Shown here: positions 1 through 8,653 of the stretch, one piece after another
Position numbering within the stretch: the stretch's first letter is position 1
How the letters are laid out: every line of letters starts with the position of its first letter
Program-made: the position numbers and the translations under genes
The notes under the pieces: model-generated
Told to the model about the DNA's origin: nothing
Database searches by the model: none
What the model saw: only the letters and a program-made list of their open reading frames with translations
Assembly (NCBI RefSeq): GCF_963977235.1
Contig: NZ_CAXBOD010000002.1
Location: 1-64,000, forward strand
Direction: 5' to 3'
From: Albimonas sp963977235
GTDB lineage: Bacteria > Pseudomonadota > Alphaproteobacteria > Rhodobacterales > Rhodobacteraceae
Length of the DNA stretch: 64,000 bases

Positions 1-10
1 AATGCGCCAT

Positions 11-49
11 CCCCGGGCGGGATCCGGGCGCCGCCAGGGACGCCCGGGG
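11..49 (-). terminator. Hairpin downstream of the polyamine-type binding-protein gene
   Basis: A perfect 9-bp inverted repeat (CCCCGGGCG at 11-19, CGCCCGGGG at 41-49) with a 21-base loop lies just beyond the stop codon of the minus-strand gene ending at 58. There is no U-run, so it could instead be an mRNA-stabilising intercistronic hairpin before further transporter genes outside the window. Confidence 0.35.
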
Positions 50-57
50 TCAGGCGC

Positions 58-1083
58 CTACTGCGCGACCTTCGCGTTCCACTGCTCGAGCCAGCTTTCG
101 CGGTTGTCGAGCATCACGGCCGGCGAGATCAGGTCGAGCGACTCCACCGTCTCGGCCCCGTAGGTCAGGTTCTCGGCGACCTCGTCGGTCACCTCCACCT
201 CGGCGTTGGCGGGGCTGTCGACGAGCGCGTCGGCGAGCGCCTGCTGGACGGGCGTGGACAGCCAGAAATCCATGAACTGCAGGGCCAGCTCCTCGTTGCC
301 GTTGCCCTTGGTCAGGATCATCACGTTGACGCCGCCGGTCTGGCCCTCCTTCGGGGTGGCCCAGGCCATCGGCAGGCCGTTGTCCTTGAACCGGCCCCAG
401 GCGAAGCGGCCCACGGGGGCGGCCCAGATCTCCTCCTGCTGCATCAGCTGCGCGAGCTGGGAGGAGCGGACGTAGAAGGTCACGATCTCGTCCTTGTGCT
501 CGCCCACCGCCTCGATCGGGGCGCTCAGCGAGGGGTCCTGGTCGCCCATCGCCTTGCCGATCATGTGCAGCGCCGGCGGGCCCTGGTTGGTGGTCACGTC
601 GGGCAGGGCGACGTTGCCGGCGAGCTCGGGCCCCAGCAGGTCGGCCCAGCTCTCGACCGTCACCTTGTCCGAGCGGTAGACGATCGAGGTCGCGTAGAAC
701 GTGTAGCCCACCGCCATGTTGTCCCCCAGCGGGTCCTTGGCGATGTCGTAGAGCTTGTCGTAGTTCGCCAGGCTCCCGACCGGGATCGGGGCCAGCAGGT
801 CCTTGCGCGCCAGCGACAGCGCGTCGTGCGCGGACAGCACCGCCATGTCGATCACGGGGGCCGCGGCGTTGGCCTCGATCTTGGACATCCGCTCGACCGA
901 GTTTCCGGTCTCGACCACCAGCTCGCAGCCGCAGATCTTCTCGAACGGGTCGTAGACGATCTCCTTGAACTCGTCCTGGGCGAATGCGTAGACCGAGATG
1001 GTCAGCGTCTTGTCCTGCGCCTCTGCGCCGGAGGCGAGCGCCAGCGCCGAGGCGCCGGCGAGGATGGCTGCGGTCGTCTTCAT
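58..1083 (-). CDS. ABC transporter substrate-binding protein, spermidine/putrescine (PotD/PotF) type
   Basis: A 341-residue periplasmic binding protein. Residues 1-22 form a signal peptide (K near the N-terminus, alanine-rich core, AEA-Q cleavage site). The rest fits the extracellular solute-binding family that serves polyamine and related ABC importers; typical features are an early segment on scaffold collapse to a small ligand cleft and a late FMDFWLSTPVQQ helix. Its start codon overlaps the stop codon of the upstream LacI-type regulator (ATGA), so the two are co-transcribed. The permease and ATPase genes are not in the window and would be expected to its left. The substrate is not determinable by eye; polyamine, amino acid derivative or sugar acid are all possible with a LacI partner. 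Confidence 0.8.
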   Translation of the reverse strand: MKTTAAILAGASALALASGAEAQDKTLTISVYAFAQDEFKEIVYDPFEKICGCELVVETGNSVERMSKIEANAAAPVIDMAVLSAHDALSLARKDLLAPIPVGSLANYDKLYDIAKDPLGDNMAVGYTFYATSIVYRSDKVTVESWADLLGPELAGNVALPDVTTNQGPPALHMIGKAMGDQDPSLSAPIEAVGEHKDEIVTFYVRSSQLAQLMQQEEIWAAPVGRFAWGRFKDNGLPMAWATPKEGQTGGVNVMILTKGNGNEELALQFMDFWLSTPVQQALADALVDSPANAEVEVTDEVAENLTYGAETVESLDLISPAVMLDNRESWLEQWNAKVAQ

Positions 1084-2072
1084 CGGATGTCTCCCTGTCC
1101 GAGAACGGTGGTTGGGGGGGCGCCGGGCGCGGGACCGGTGGACTCGCGCTCGACAAGGGTCATGGGCACGGTCGCCTCGGGCGGCGGCGCGCGGTCCGCG
1201 ATCCGCGCGGCGAGGGCGACGACCGCCCCCTCCGCCACGGCGTCGACGTCCTGGGCCATGGTGGTCAGCGAGGGCGAGACCGCGGCCGAGAAGGCCAGAT
1301 CGTCGAATCCCGCCACGCTGGCCCGCCCGGGCACCGCGAGGCCCGCGCGCTGCAGCGCGGTCAGCACGGTCAGCGCGTGCAGGTCGGAGGTGGCGAGAAA
1401 GGCGGTGACCCCGGCGCGGGCGAGCGCGGAGAAGTCGGGCGCGGGCGCGTCCTCGAGCCAGACCACGCGGCCCTCGGCCCCGGCGGCGACAAGCGCCGCG
1501 CTAATCCCGCCGATCCGCTCGCGTTGAACGTTGGAATCGCGGTTGGCCCCGATCAGCGCCAGCCGCCGGTGCCCCAGCGCCAGCATCCGGGAGGCCAGCG
1601 CCGCCCCGCCGCCGCGGTGGTCGGCGCACACGGTGTTGCCCGGCGTCGAGGGCGCGTCGATCACCGCCAGCGGCACGTCGAGCTCGAGCACCCGGGTGCC
1701 GCGGCGGGGGACCACCACGATGCCGTCCGCGCCCCGGCGCACCAGGCGCTGCAGGGCGGCGGTCTGGGCGTTCACGTCGCCATGGGAATCCGCGATCAGC
1801 ACGCCGTAGCCGGCCCGCTCGGCCGCCGCGTCCACGGCTCGCGCGAAGCGGGGGAACAGGGGGTTGGACAGGTCGGCCAGCACCAGCCCGATGACGCCGG
1901 TGCGCCCGGTGCGCAGGGCGCGGGCGGGGGGCGAGGGCGCATAGCCCATCTCCTGCGCCCGCTCGCGGATGCGCTGGGCAAGCTCGGCCGAGACGCGCCC
2001 CTTGCCCGACAGCGCGTTCGAGACGGTGGCCGACGAAACCCCGAACTCCTCGGCGATGGTCTGGAGGTTCAT
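1080..2072 (-). CDS. LacI/GalR-family transcriptional regulator
   Basis: A 330-residue protein with an N-terminal LacI helix-turn-helix (residues 2-25, with SSATVSNALSGKGRVS as the recognition segment and hinge) followed by a periplasmic-binding-protein-like effector domain (GVIGLVLADLSNPLFPRFAR onward). It is first in a two-gene or longer operon and overlaps the binding-protein gene by four bases. A perfect palindrome of LacI-family style lies 30-45 bases upstream of its start, which suggests it represses its own operon. Placement beside a transporter implies that the effector is the transported ligand or a metabolite of it; the ligand itself cannot be inferred. Confidence 0.9.
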   Translation of the reverse strand: MNLQTIAEEFGVSSATVSNALSGKGRVSAELAQRIRERAQEMGYAPSPPARALRTGRTGVIGLVLADLSNPLFPRFARAVDAAAERAGYGVLIADSHGDVNAQTAALQRLVRRGADGIVVVPRRGTRVLELDVPLAVIDAPSTPGNTVCADHRGGGAALASRMLALGHRRLALIGANRDSNVQRERIGGISAALVAAGAEGRVVWLEDAPAPDFSALARAGVTAFLATSDLHALTVLTALQRAGLAVPGRASVAGFDDLAFSAAVSPSLTTMAQDVDAVAEGAVVALAARIADRAPPPEATVPMTLVERESTGPAPGAPPTTVLGQGDIR

Positions 2073-2101
2073 CCCCTGCCCCGTTGCGGCTCCGAGCCTG
2101 C

Positions 2102-2117
2102 GGTTAAACGTTTAACC
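2102..2117. promoter_or_regulatory. Perfect 16-bp palindrome, likely LacI-family operator
   Basis: GGTTAAACGTTTAACC is fully self-complementary with the central CG step typical of LacI/GalR-family operators. It sits 30 bases upstream of the LacI-type gene, in an AT-rich pocket inside very GC-rich DNA. Autoregulation of the regulator/transporter operon is the simplest reading. Confidence 0.8.
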
Positions 2118-2447
2118 AGCGTGCCGGTCCCGGCGGCCGTCGTCAAGGCGGGAGTGTGCGATGCAGCGCGTGAATCCGGCGCGAATTCGGGCAGGGCGTG
2201 TGGATGCGCCCGGAGATCGGGCAGGGGTGGCGCGACGATGGGCGCCGCGCTCGCCATCGCCCGACCCGGGCCGCGTGTCGCGCGACGCAGACCCATGGGC
2301 CACACGCGCTCCGCCGGCCATGCGCCGCGGGCGGGCGGTCGCCACGGGCGCGACGCCTGACGCGGCGCCTCCGGCGCGAGGTGCGAGGTCGCCCCCCTGG
2401 CGCGAGGCCTGGAGCGTCGCCATGGGCGCATGGAGGGGCCGGGGAGA
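2118..2447. other. Non-coding gap with no recognisable gene
   Basis: About 330 bases between the LacI-type operator and the terminator of the glycosyltransferase gene. Open frames crossing it on both strands give low-complexity Arg/Ala/Pro translations without family resemblance. It presumably holds the promoter of the LacI-type operon, but no clear -10/-35 pair is visible. Confidence 0.5.
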
Positions 2448-2473
2448 CGCCGCGCGGCCCTCGCCGCGCGGCG
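2448..2473 (-). terminator. Strong hairpin immediately after the glycosyltransferase stop
   Basis: A perfect 10-bp stem (CGCCGCGCGG / CCGCGCGGCG) with a 6-base loop begins two bases beyond the stop codon of the minus-strand gene. There is no U-run, as is common in very GC-rich genomes. Confidence 0.55.
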
Positions 2474-2475
2474 GG

Positions 2476-4362
2476 TCAGATGCCCAGGCGCTTGCGCCAG
2501 GCTTCCTCGGTAATCTGGGGGACCTTGTCGGCCTTGTAGGCCTTGCGCAGCTCGGGGAGCTTGGCGACCAGCTGCTTGAAGGCGGTGTCGAAGCGGCGGC
2601 GGTTCTCGAAGAACCGCTTGGGGTCGCGCTTGAGCCGGTAGCCGACGCCGCTCTGCGCGTCGACCACCAGGCAGGTCTCGCGCAGGAACACCTGGTTGGG
2701 GCGTGCGCGGGTGTCCATGTCGAAGCGGCCGGTTTTGGCGTAGAAATAGCGCCTGGGGATCCAGCGGTGACCGTTGCAGGTCAGGTGGCGCAGGATCTGG
2801 AACGGCTTCGAGGTGTGCTTGGCCGGCGCCACCCCGGTGTTGCCCGCGCGCCGCCACTTCAGCTTGCGCAGGTTCGCCTCCTCGCCCCCGATCTCCTTGA
2901 TGCGGGCGCGCTTGGCCGACATCTCGGGGTCCTCGTCAAAGAAGGCGGGGCCCTTGCAGACGTCCTCGATCGCCTCGATCACCGCGGCGGCCGAGCCGTA
3001 GTGATAGCTCTCGTTCCACTGCCGATAGAGGAAGGTCAGCTGGTCCTTGAACGTCGCCTCGTCCGTCGGCAGCCCGTCGTGGGCCAGCATCTGGATGATG
3101 TGATAGCGCGCGTCGAGATAGGCCGTCAGCGGGCTGCGCTTGGAGACGAAGTCGTCCTGGTGCGAGCACACCCCCAACACCGTGCGGATGTCGAAGTCGT
3201 TGGCCAGCGAGAACCACACGTCGTCGCCGCGCACGAAGAAGGGGAAGGCCAGACGTTTGACGTGGCTGAGCGGGAAGCAGAAATACCACCACCCCGCATA
3301 GCGCCCCTGCACCCCGGTCAGCGGGCGGGCGAGCTCGAGCACGTTCTCGAACTTGCGCAGGTTCAGGCCCTGCAGGATCGGGCGGCACAGCTTGTCGAAG
3401 ATCGCCGTGTTCTCCCACACCTGCCAGCGCTTGGAGGCGGGGATCATGGTGCCGGCGACGGCGGCGTTCTTCGCGCGCGCCAGGCGCAGCGTCGCCAGCG
3501 TGCGGCGCAGGTTCTCGGGGAAGAACTCGGCGTCGTCGTCCATGAACAGGACATGGGTGACGTCCGGGTCCTCGCGATGCTCGAGCAGGCCGCGGGTGAA
3601 GCCGCCGGCGCCGCCGAGGTTGCGGTTCTTGATCACCCGCGCGCCGGGGGCGGCGTCGGTGTCGCCGCCGTTGTCGACCACCAGCAGCGACAGCCGGTCG
3701 GCGATGTCCTCGTTCTCAGCCATGTATTCGGCCAGCCGCGCGGTCGAGGCCTGCACCGCGTCGTTGCGCTTGAAGGTGGTGATCACCGCGCCGATCTTGA
3801 CGTGGCGCGCGCGGGGCGCCTGCACCAGCCAGTCGGTGCGGGTCAGGTTCAGCCGGGTGCGGGCGTTGAAGCGCAGGTGGATCACGCCCGCGTCGCGCAC
3901 CGGGGGCAGGGTCAGGTCCAGCGGCCGGCCGAGCTTCAGCGTCACCACGCTCGAGAGCAGCGTCTCGTCGCTGCGCAGCGGCCGGGCCATCTGCACCTTG
4001 ACCAGCGCCTCGCCCTCGCCCTCCAGCCGCAGCACCACCGCGTCGTCGGGGCCGATGTCCATCGCCGAGGCGTGGAAGCAGTTGAAATAGCTGTCGAGCT
4101 TCAGGCGCCCGCCGGGCCGCGCGAAATACGCCTTGCGCCCCGCGTCGTGCCCCGCGCCGCGCACGCCGTGGCAGAACAGCCGGATGCGGGAGTTCACGGC
4201 CGGGTCGGGAAAGACCAGCCGCTGGGCCAGGATCCAGCCGGTTTCCGGGCCAGTCTGGGGGCCAGTCTGGGGGCCAGTCTGGGGGCCGGTCCGGGCGGGG
4301 ACCTCTTCCGTCGACGTCTCCCGCTCGGGGGAGGGCGTCGCGGCGGTGGGTGTCGCGTCCAT
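2476..4362 (-). CDS. GlfT2-like family 2 glycosyltransferase (galactofuranosyltransferase type)
   Basis: A 628-residue predicted cytoplasmic transferase. After a Pro/Thr-rich N-terminal tail with a TGPQ repeat (residues about 25-45) comes a beta-sandwich-like domain, then a GT-A domain: AVITTFKRND near residue 175, GGAGGFTRG before the metal-binding MDDDAEF (about 272-278), the acceptor-side GWWYFCFP, and FFVRGDDVWFS near 378. This order and these motifs match the GlfT2 type known from polymerising galactofuranosyltransferases. The start is the ATG at 4362, because the upstream in-frame extension is low-complexity Arg/Ala sequence. It is divergent from two sulfotransferase-like genes, consistent with a sulfated or otherwise decorated surface glycan. 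The donor sugar is inferred from family only. Confidence 0.8.
   Translation of the reverse strand: MDATPTAATPSPERETSTEEVPARTGPQTGPQTGPQTGPETGWILAQRLVFPDPAVNSRIRLFCHGVRGAGHDAGRKAYFARPGGRLKLDSYFNCFHASAMDIGPDDAVVLRLEGEGEALVKVQMARPLRSDETLLSSVVTLKLGRPLDLTLPPVRDAGVIHLRFNARTRLNLTRTDWLVQAPRARHVKIGAVITTFKRNDAVQASTARLAEYMAENEDIADRLSLLVVDNGGDTDAAPGARVIKNRNLGGAGGFTRGLLEHREDPDVTHVLFMDDDAEFFPENLRRTLATLRLARAKNAAVAGTMIPASKRWQVWENTAIFDKLCRPILQGLNLRKFENVLELARPLTGVQGRYAGWWYFCFPLSHVKRLAFPFFVRGDDVWFSLANDFDIRTVLGVCSHQDDFVSKRSPLTAYLDARYHIIQMLAHDGLPTDEATFKDQLTFLYRQWNESYHYGSAAAVIEAIEDVCKGPAFFDEDPEMSAKRARIKEIGGEEANLRKLKWRRAGNTGVAPAKHTSKPFQILRHLTCNGHRWIPRRYFYAKTGRFDMDTRARPNQVFLRETCLVVDAQSGVGYRLKRDPKRFFENRRRFDTAFKQLVAKLPELRKAYKADKVPQITEEAWRKRLGI
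4247..4294. repeat. Four tandem 12-bp units encoding TGPQ in the glycosyltransferase N-terminus
   Basis: Three perfect copies of GGGCCAGTCTGG (4247-4258, 4259-4270, 4271-4282) and one degenerate copy (4283-4294). The unit is a multiple of three, so changes in copy number would alter the length of the N-terminal tail without a frameshift. Confidence 0.85.
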
Positions 4363-4679
4363 GTGCTCGCCTGTCTCGGGCCTGAATGGGCCGTGCGGAA
4401 AGGGGGCGTCTGCTCGGGTTCGTCTGGTAGACCGCCCGCCAAGGGCCCGGCAAGCCCCCCCGACCCCCCGGCGCGCCCTCGCGGCCGCGGCATGCCGCCC
4501 CGTTCGGCGCCCGCGCCACGCCCCACGCGCGGCGGGCCGCCCCCCCTCTCGCACGCGCAGGCCGCGCCTCACGCGCGCGCCTGACGCGCGGCGGGTTGAG
4601 CCTTTCGCGCGCATCGCTTAGCTGTCGGGCGACCGCGCCCCATCGCGCCCCTTCGCGCGCCCGCCATGCGAGGACGACC
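4363..4679. other. Divergent intergenic region between glycosyltransferase and sulfotransferase genes
   Basis: 317 bases separating two outward-reading transcription units. It must carry both promoters, but it is uniformly GC-rich and no convincing -35/-10 pair, operator or RNA structure stands out. Confidence 0.5.
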
Positions 4680-5780
4680 GTGACCGACAGACTGCTGATC
4701 CACCTGGGCGACTGCAAGACCGGGACGACGGCGATCCAGAACGTCCTCAAGCAGGGCGCCTGGTCCTCGGACGCGATCAGCTGGACCTACCCCACCGACC
4801 CCGAGCGGCTGCACAACTGCAACCTCGCCTCGTGCCTCTACAAACCCAAGATGAAGAAGTTCCGCGGGCCGCGGTGGAAGAAGGTGAACCGCAGGCTGAC
4901 CCGCTCGGACGCCGATCTGGGCATCCTCTCGGGCGAGTGGTTCGAGTTCGTGGACCCCGCCCTGCTCGACCGCATCCTGCGCCGCTGGGTCCCCGACTTC
5001 GCCGAGGACGCGCGGCTGATCGCCTATGTCCGCCCCCACGCCGAGCGGGTGCTGTCGAGCTTCCAGGAGCGGACCAAGCTCGGCCAGTACAACGGCACGC
5101 TGGCCGAGTTCCACGAGCGGGTCCTCGATCACGGCCGCTTCGTCTACGCCGCGCGCCTGCGCAAGTGGCGCGAGGTGTTCGGCGATCGCTATGAGGTCCG
5201 CCCGATGGTCCGCGACCGGCTCAAGGACGGCGACGTGGTGCGCGATTTCCTCGATTTCGCCACGCAGGGCCGCCCGTTCGAGCTCGACGAGACCGCCGCC
5301 GCGGGCAAGAGCGCGAACGAGAGCCTGTCGGTCCAGGACCTCGCCTGGCTGCGGGCGCTGCACCGCGCCCGCACGCTGCCCCCGCAGGTCGGCCGCCGCG
5401 CCGCCCGCGCCCTGCAGGCGGGCGGGCCGAAGGGCGACAAGCTGCGCATGGACTCGGCCCTGCTCGAGACGGTGCGCAAGGCGTATCTGAAGGACGCGAA
5501 GGCGCTCGACGCCGAGTTCTTCGGGGGCGAGGCGACCGGACCGATGGTCGCCGCCTTCGACCGCGCCGCCGAGAGCGCGGTCGACGCGCCCCCGGACCTG
5601 ACGCCCGAAAGCTGGTACGGCGAGGACGAGCTGCGCCGGGTCGAGGCCCTCGCCGAGGCCTTCGAGGCCGGCGCCGAGGAGCTGCGCCGCGTCAAGAAAC
5701 AGCTTCGCAAGGCCAGCGGCGGCGTCGACACCGGCGAGGAGGACGGTCTGGGCTCCGAGGCGGACGAGACCGAGGACTGA
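4680..5780 (+). CDS. Sulfotransferase-family protein
   Basis: A 366-residue protein beginning LLIHLGDCKTGTTAIQNVL, the phosphate-loop (5'-PSB) motif H-x-G-x-x-K-T-G-T-T of PAPS-dependent sulfotransferases, with a plausible 3'-phosphate segment IAYVRPHAERVLSSFQER around residue 115. The GTG at 4680 is chosen as start: it has AGGAC six to nine bases upstream and places the P-loop at residue 7-20, as usual. The C-terminus is acidic and charged (EEDGLGSEADETED). The divergent glycosyltransferase and the next sulfotransferase-like gene suggest glycan sulfation. The acceptor is unknown. Confidence 0.75.
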   Translation: MTDRLLIHLGDCKTGTTAIQNVLKQGAWSSDAISWTYPTDPERLHNCNLASCLYKPKMKKFRGPRWKKVNRRLTRSDADLGILSGEWFEFVDPALLDRILRRWVPDFAEDARLIAYVRPHAERVLSSFQERTKLGQYNGTLAEFHERVLDHGRFVYAARLRKWREVFGDRYEVRPMVRDRLKDGDVVRDFLDFATQGRPFELDETAAAGKSANESLSVQDLAWLRALHRARTLPPQVGRRAARALQAGGPKGDKLRMDSALLETVRKAYLKDAKALDAEFFGGEATGPMVAAFDRAAESAVDAPPDLTPESWYGEDELRRVEALAEAFEAGAEELRRVKKQLRKASGGVDTGEEDGLGSEADETED

Positions 5781-5834
5781 TCGGCCGCGCGGCACGCGGG
5801 CCGGGACTGAGCGGCCGCGCAGAACGCGGCGCAG
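5775..5834 (+). repeat. Imperfect tandem duplication (2 x 30 bp) across a stop codon
   Basis: Both copies begin GACTGA, share CGGCCGCGC and contain ACGCGG; they start at 5775 and 5805. The first copy contains the stop codon of the sulfotransferase gene, so the duplication lies at its 3' end and fills most of the 80-base spacer to the next gene. Confidence 0.65.
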
Positions 5835-5860
5835 GCGACGCCGACATTCGGGGGAAGAAC

Positions 5861-6970
5861 TTGGACCTCGTCATCTTCATGGGCCACCACAAGGTGGGCT
5901 CGAGCTCGCTGCAGAGCTGGCTGTCGACCAACTGGCTGGCGCTGGCGCGGGCGGGCATCCTGTACCCGGCCGTCGAGATGCAGGGGCTGGCGACCAACCT
6001 CGCCACCGCGCTCCGCGGCGAGGCCGATCCCGGCGCCACCAACCCGATCAACGTGCGCGAGGCGCATAACGCGCTGGCCTTCAAGATGATGGCCGAGAGC
6101 GCCGAGAAGCGCGAGGTGCCGCCCTGGCACCAGAAGCTGCCGCCCTCGGGCCAGATGATCCGGGCGATTCGCCAGCAGGCGGTGATGATGCAGCCCAAGG
6201 CCGTGGTGCTGTGCTCGGAGGTCTTCGCGAACTTCGGGCCGATGCCGCCGCGGCTCCTCAAGCGCCTCAAGACCCTGTTCCCCAAGGCCAGCGTTCGCAT
6301 CGTGTGCACCCTGCGCCGGCCCGACAGCTACGTCACCTCCTGGCACGGGCAGCGGCTGAAGTTCGGCCACCACCTGCGCGCCCTGCGCGAGGACGGGCTG
6401 GAGGAGCACTTCGGCTCGATCCACTTCAACTACCGCCGGATGCTGGCCCGCTGGGTCGAGGTCTTCCCCAAGGCCGAGTTCGTGTTCCGCGACTATTCGG
6501 AGGTGCTGGCCTCGGGCGGGTCGGTCCCCGACTTCATGACCGCCTCGGGGCTGGAGTGGCCCGAGACGCTGGTCGAGGTCGAGAACTCCAACCCCTCGCT
6601 GCCGCTGGCGGCGATGGAGATCGCGCGGCGCGGCAACCTCGAGCTGCCCGGCGGCGCGGCCAAGGCCCTGCGCGAGCATCTGATCGCCTCGGGCAAGCGG
6701 CTGGACTACGCGCCCAACGCCGAGGTGGAGATGTTCGGCGAGGCCAACCGCGCCCTGTTGCTGGAGCGGTTCGCCCCGATCGACGCCTGGCTGGCCCAGG
6801 TGGTGGGCCGCGAGCGCTTCTTCGCCGACCTCGACGAGGCCGGGCAGGCGCGGCCGGTCCCCGAGATGGAGGCCGCGCGCGCCGGTCTCGCGCTGGTGCG
6901 CGCCGACGGGTCCTTCGGCGAGCTGCGCCGCGACGCCCGCGGCTTCGTCAAGAAGCTGTCGTTCGAATAG
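5861..6970 (+). CDS. Second sulfotransferase-like protein
   Basis: A 369-residue protein starting with a beta-strand/P-loop segment LVIFMGHHKVGSSSLQSWL, a variant of the PAPS-binding loop (K-V-G-S-S-S instead of K-T-G-T-T), with a later VRIVCTLRRPDSYVTSWH that fits the 3'-phosphate-binding Arg/Ser element. The TTG at 5861 is preferred because GGGGAAG lies directly upstream and the first ATG would cut into the P-loop strand. It follows the first sulfotransferase gene by 80 bases in the same direction and probably shares its transcript. The altered loop could mean another acceptor or weaker catalysis. Confidence 0.7.
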   Translation: MDLVIFMGHHKVGSSSLQSWLSTNWLALARAGILYPAVEMQGLATNLATALRGEADPGATNPINVREAHNALAFKMMAESAEKREVPPWHQKLPPSGQMIRAIRQQAVMMQPKAVVLCSEVFANFGPMPPRLLKRLKTLFPKASVRIVCTLRRPDSYVTSWHGQRLKFGHHLRALREDGLEEHFGSIHFNYRRMLARWVEVFPKAEFVFRDYSEVLASGGSVPDFMTASGLEWPETLVEVENSNPSLPLAAMEIARRGNLELPGGAAKALREHLIASGKRLDYAPNAEVEMFGEANRALLLERFAPIDAWLAQVVGRERFFADLDEAGQARPVPEMEAARAGLALVRADGSFGELRRDARGFVKKLSFE

Positions 6971-6999
6971 GGGGCGGGAAGGGGCGCGAGGCCGGGCGC

Positions 7000-7266
7000 T
7001 CAGCCGTGGCTGAAGTGCCGGCGCACGGCGGCGACCAGCAGCAGGTTCGCCAGCGGCGCGGTCATCGCCACCCAGCGCGCCTCGGCCGGGGGAACGTCGT
7101 CGAGCAGCAGCGTCCAGGGCAGGCCCAGCGGCATCAGGAACACGCCCGCGAGGGGATCGCGCTCCTGCCCGAACAGGCCGAAAGTCCCGATCGCCAGCAG
7201 CGCCAGCGCCCCGATATAGAGCGCCACATAGGCCCAGACGGCGACCTGGTAGAATCTCAGACCCAT
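7000..7266 (-). CDS. Small membrane protein of unknown function
   Basis: 88 residues with three hydrophobic stretches (about 5-28, 42-57 and 66-80), most likely three membrane-spanning segments, and a short cytoplasmic tail RRHFSHG. The ATG at 7266 has AGGGAGA five to eleven bases upstream; the longer in-frame extension is low-complexity and rejected. It resembles short integral membrane proteins scattered in Rhodobacterales, but no family is recognised. It converges on the sulfotransferase gene. Confidence 0.6.
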   Translation of the reverse strand: MGLRFYQVAVWAYVALYIGALALLAIGTFGLFGQERDPLAGVFLMPLGLPWTLLLDDVPPAEARWVAMTAPLANLLLVAAVRRHFSHG

Positions 7267-7423
7267 CGGGGTCTCCCTGCTGCGCGGCGCCGATCGGTCG
7301 AGCCGGCGCTGTGGACATAAGGGGCGCGGGCCCCTGCGTCCATGGGCGGCGGACAATCAACCATGAGTTGCGACCCCGTGCAAGCCGCCGGGGACAACGC
7401 GGATCGGGCGTGGCGGCGGGGGC

Positions 7424-8410
7424 TCAATTCGCTTCCCCTGCAAGGAAATCCGCGATCACCGCGTCGAAATCCGGGTCGGCGGCGAGGGGCGGCGACAGCG
7501 CCGCCCGGGACACGAAGCGCCGCGGCCAGCCCGCCACCACGGCCCGGATCGCGGGGTCGGGCGCGTAGGCGATCCGGCCCGCGGTCTCGGGCCCCGCGAC
7601 CCGGGCCAGCGCCTCGGCGATCCCGGCGGGCGTCACGGTCAGCCCCGGCTGGTTCAGCGCGCGCGAGGCGCCAAGGGCGCTCGCGGGGAGGTCGTGCAGT
7701 CGCAGGAGGTTGGCCGCCACCCGCCCGACCGAGGCCACGGGAAAGGCGTCCTCGGGGGCGAAGGGCGAGACGACGTCGCGCCCGCGCAGCGGCTCGCGCG
7801 CCAGCGCGGCGACGCGGTCCGAGACGGCGGCGCTCGGCGCGCCGGGGCGGGTCAGCACGATGGGCAGGCGCAGGGCGCGCCCGTCGACGAAGCCGTGGCG
7901 GGAATAGTCGTTGATCAGCAGCTCGACCATCGACTTGGCGGTGCCGTAGGAGGTCGCGGGGGTCTGCGCCTGGTCCTCGCCGACCTCCTCTGGCAGCGCG
8001 CCGCCGAAGGCCGCGATCGAGGAGGCGTAGATCAGCCGCGGCGGCGCCCCGCCGGCCTCGACATGGGCGCGCGCGGCCTCGAGCAGGCGCAGGGGGAGTT
8101 GGAGGTTCACCTCCCAGCCGCGGGCGAGTTCGCGCTCGGCCTCCACGGTCAGGGTGGCGGCGAGGTGGAAGATCGCCTGGGGAAACGGCGTCAGCGCCGC
8201 CGCGAGGGCGTCCGGGTCGGAGAGGTCGGCGCCCGCCGTCTCCACCGCGAAGGGCGCCTCGGGGGCGGGCGGCGCCGAGAGGTCGACCAGCCGCAGGGCG
8301 GAGATGGCGCGCGGCGCGCCGTCCGGCCCGGCCAGCGCTCCCGCGGCGCACAGCGCCCGGGTCAGCGCGCGGCCGATAAAGCCGCCGGCGCCGGTGATCA
8401 GGATGCGCAT
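7424..8410 (-). CDS. denD: NAD-dependent epimerase/dehydratase, D-erythronate dehydrogenase-like (DenD)
   Basis: A 328-residue extended SDR. The NAD-binding motif TGAGGFIG is at residues 6-13, IFHLAA near 90, IYASSIAAFGG (catalytic Ser region) near 127, and the YGTAK catalytic Tyr/Lys motif near 155. The overall pattern, including SSIAAFGG and the NDYSRHGFVDGRALRLP stretch after YxxxK, resembles D-erythronate dehydrogenase (DenD), which oxidises D-erythronate at C2. No other erythronate-pathway gene is adjacent, so the substrate assignment remains family-based. Confidence 0.75.
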   Translation of the reverse strand: MRILITGAGGFIGRALTRALCAAGALAGPDGAPRAISALRLVDLSAPPAPEAPFAVETAGADLSDPDALAAALTPFPQAIFHLAATLTVEAERELARGWEVNLQLPLRLLEAARAHVEAGGAPPRLIYASSIAAFGGALPEEVGEDQAQTPATSYGTAKSMVELLINDYSRHGFVDGRALRLPIVLTRPGAPSAAVSDRVAALAREPLRGRDVVSPFAPEDAFPVASVGRVAANLLRLHDLPASALGASRALNQPGLTVTPAGIAEALARVAGPETAGRIAYAPDPAIRAVVAGWPRRFVSRAALSPPLAADPDFDAVIADFLAGEAN

Positions 8411-8653
8411 CTCCGGGGTTGTCCTCCCTGCCGGCCGGTCGATTTTCGGAGCAGGCTACCCGGCCCGCGCCTCCCCCGTCCAGCCCTGCGCGCCCGGTCG
8501 GGGACGGAGGCGCCGCGACGGCTGTCACGCGCGTGGCGGCCTCCGGCTCGCGGCGCGGGCGCGACGGGGACGCCGGTCGCGAGGTCTCCCGACGGGCGAC
8601 GGGAGGGCCGGGCGTCCCCGGCCGCAATGCGCCGCGGGCGCGCCAACGGCAAA

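Noticed and set aside
2161..4584. 807-codon plus-strand frame over the glycosyltransferase
   Set aside because: Antisense shadow; low-complexity translation, while the minus-strand frame carries clear GT-A motifs.
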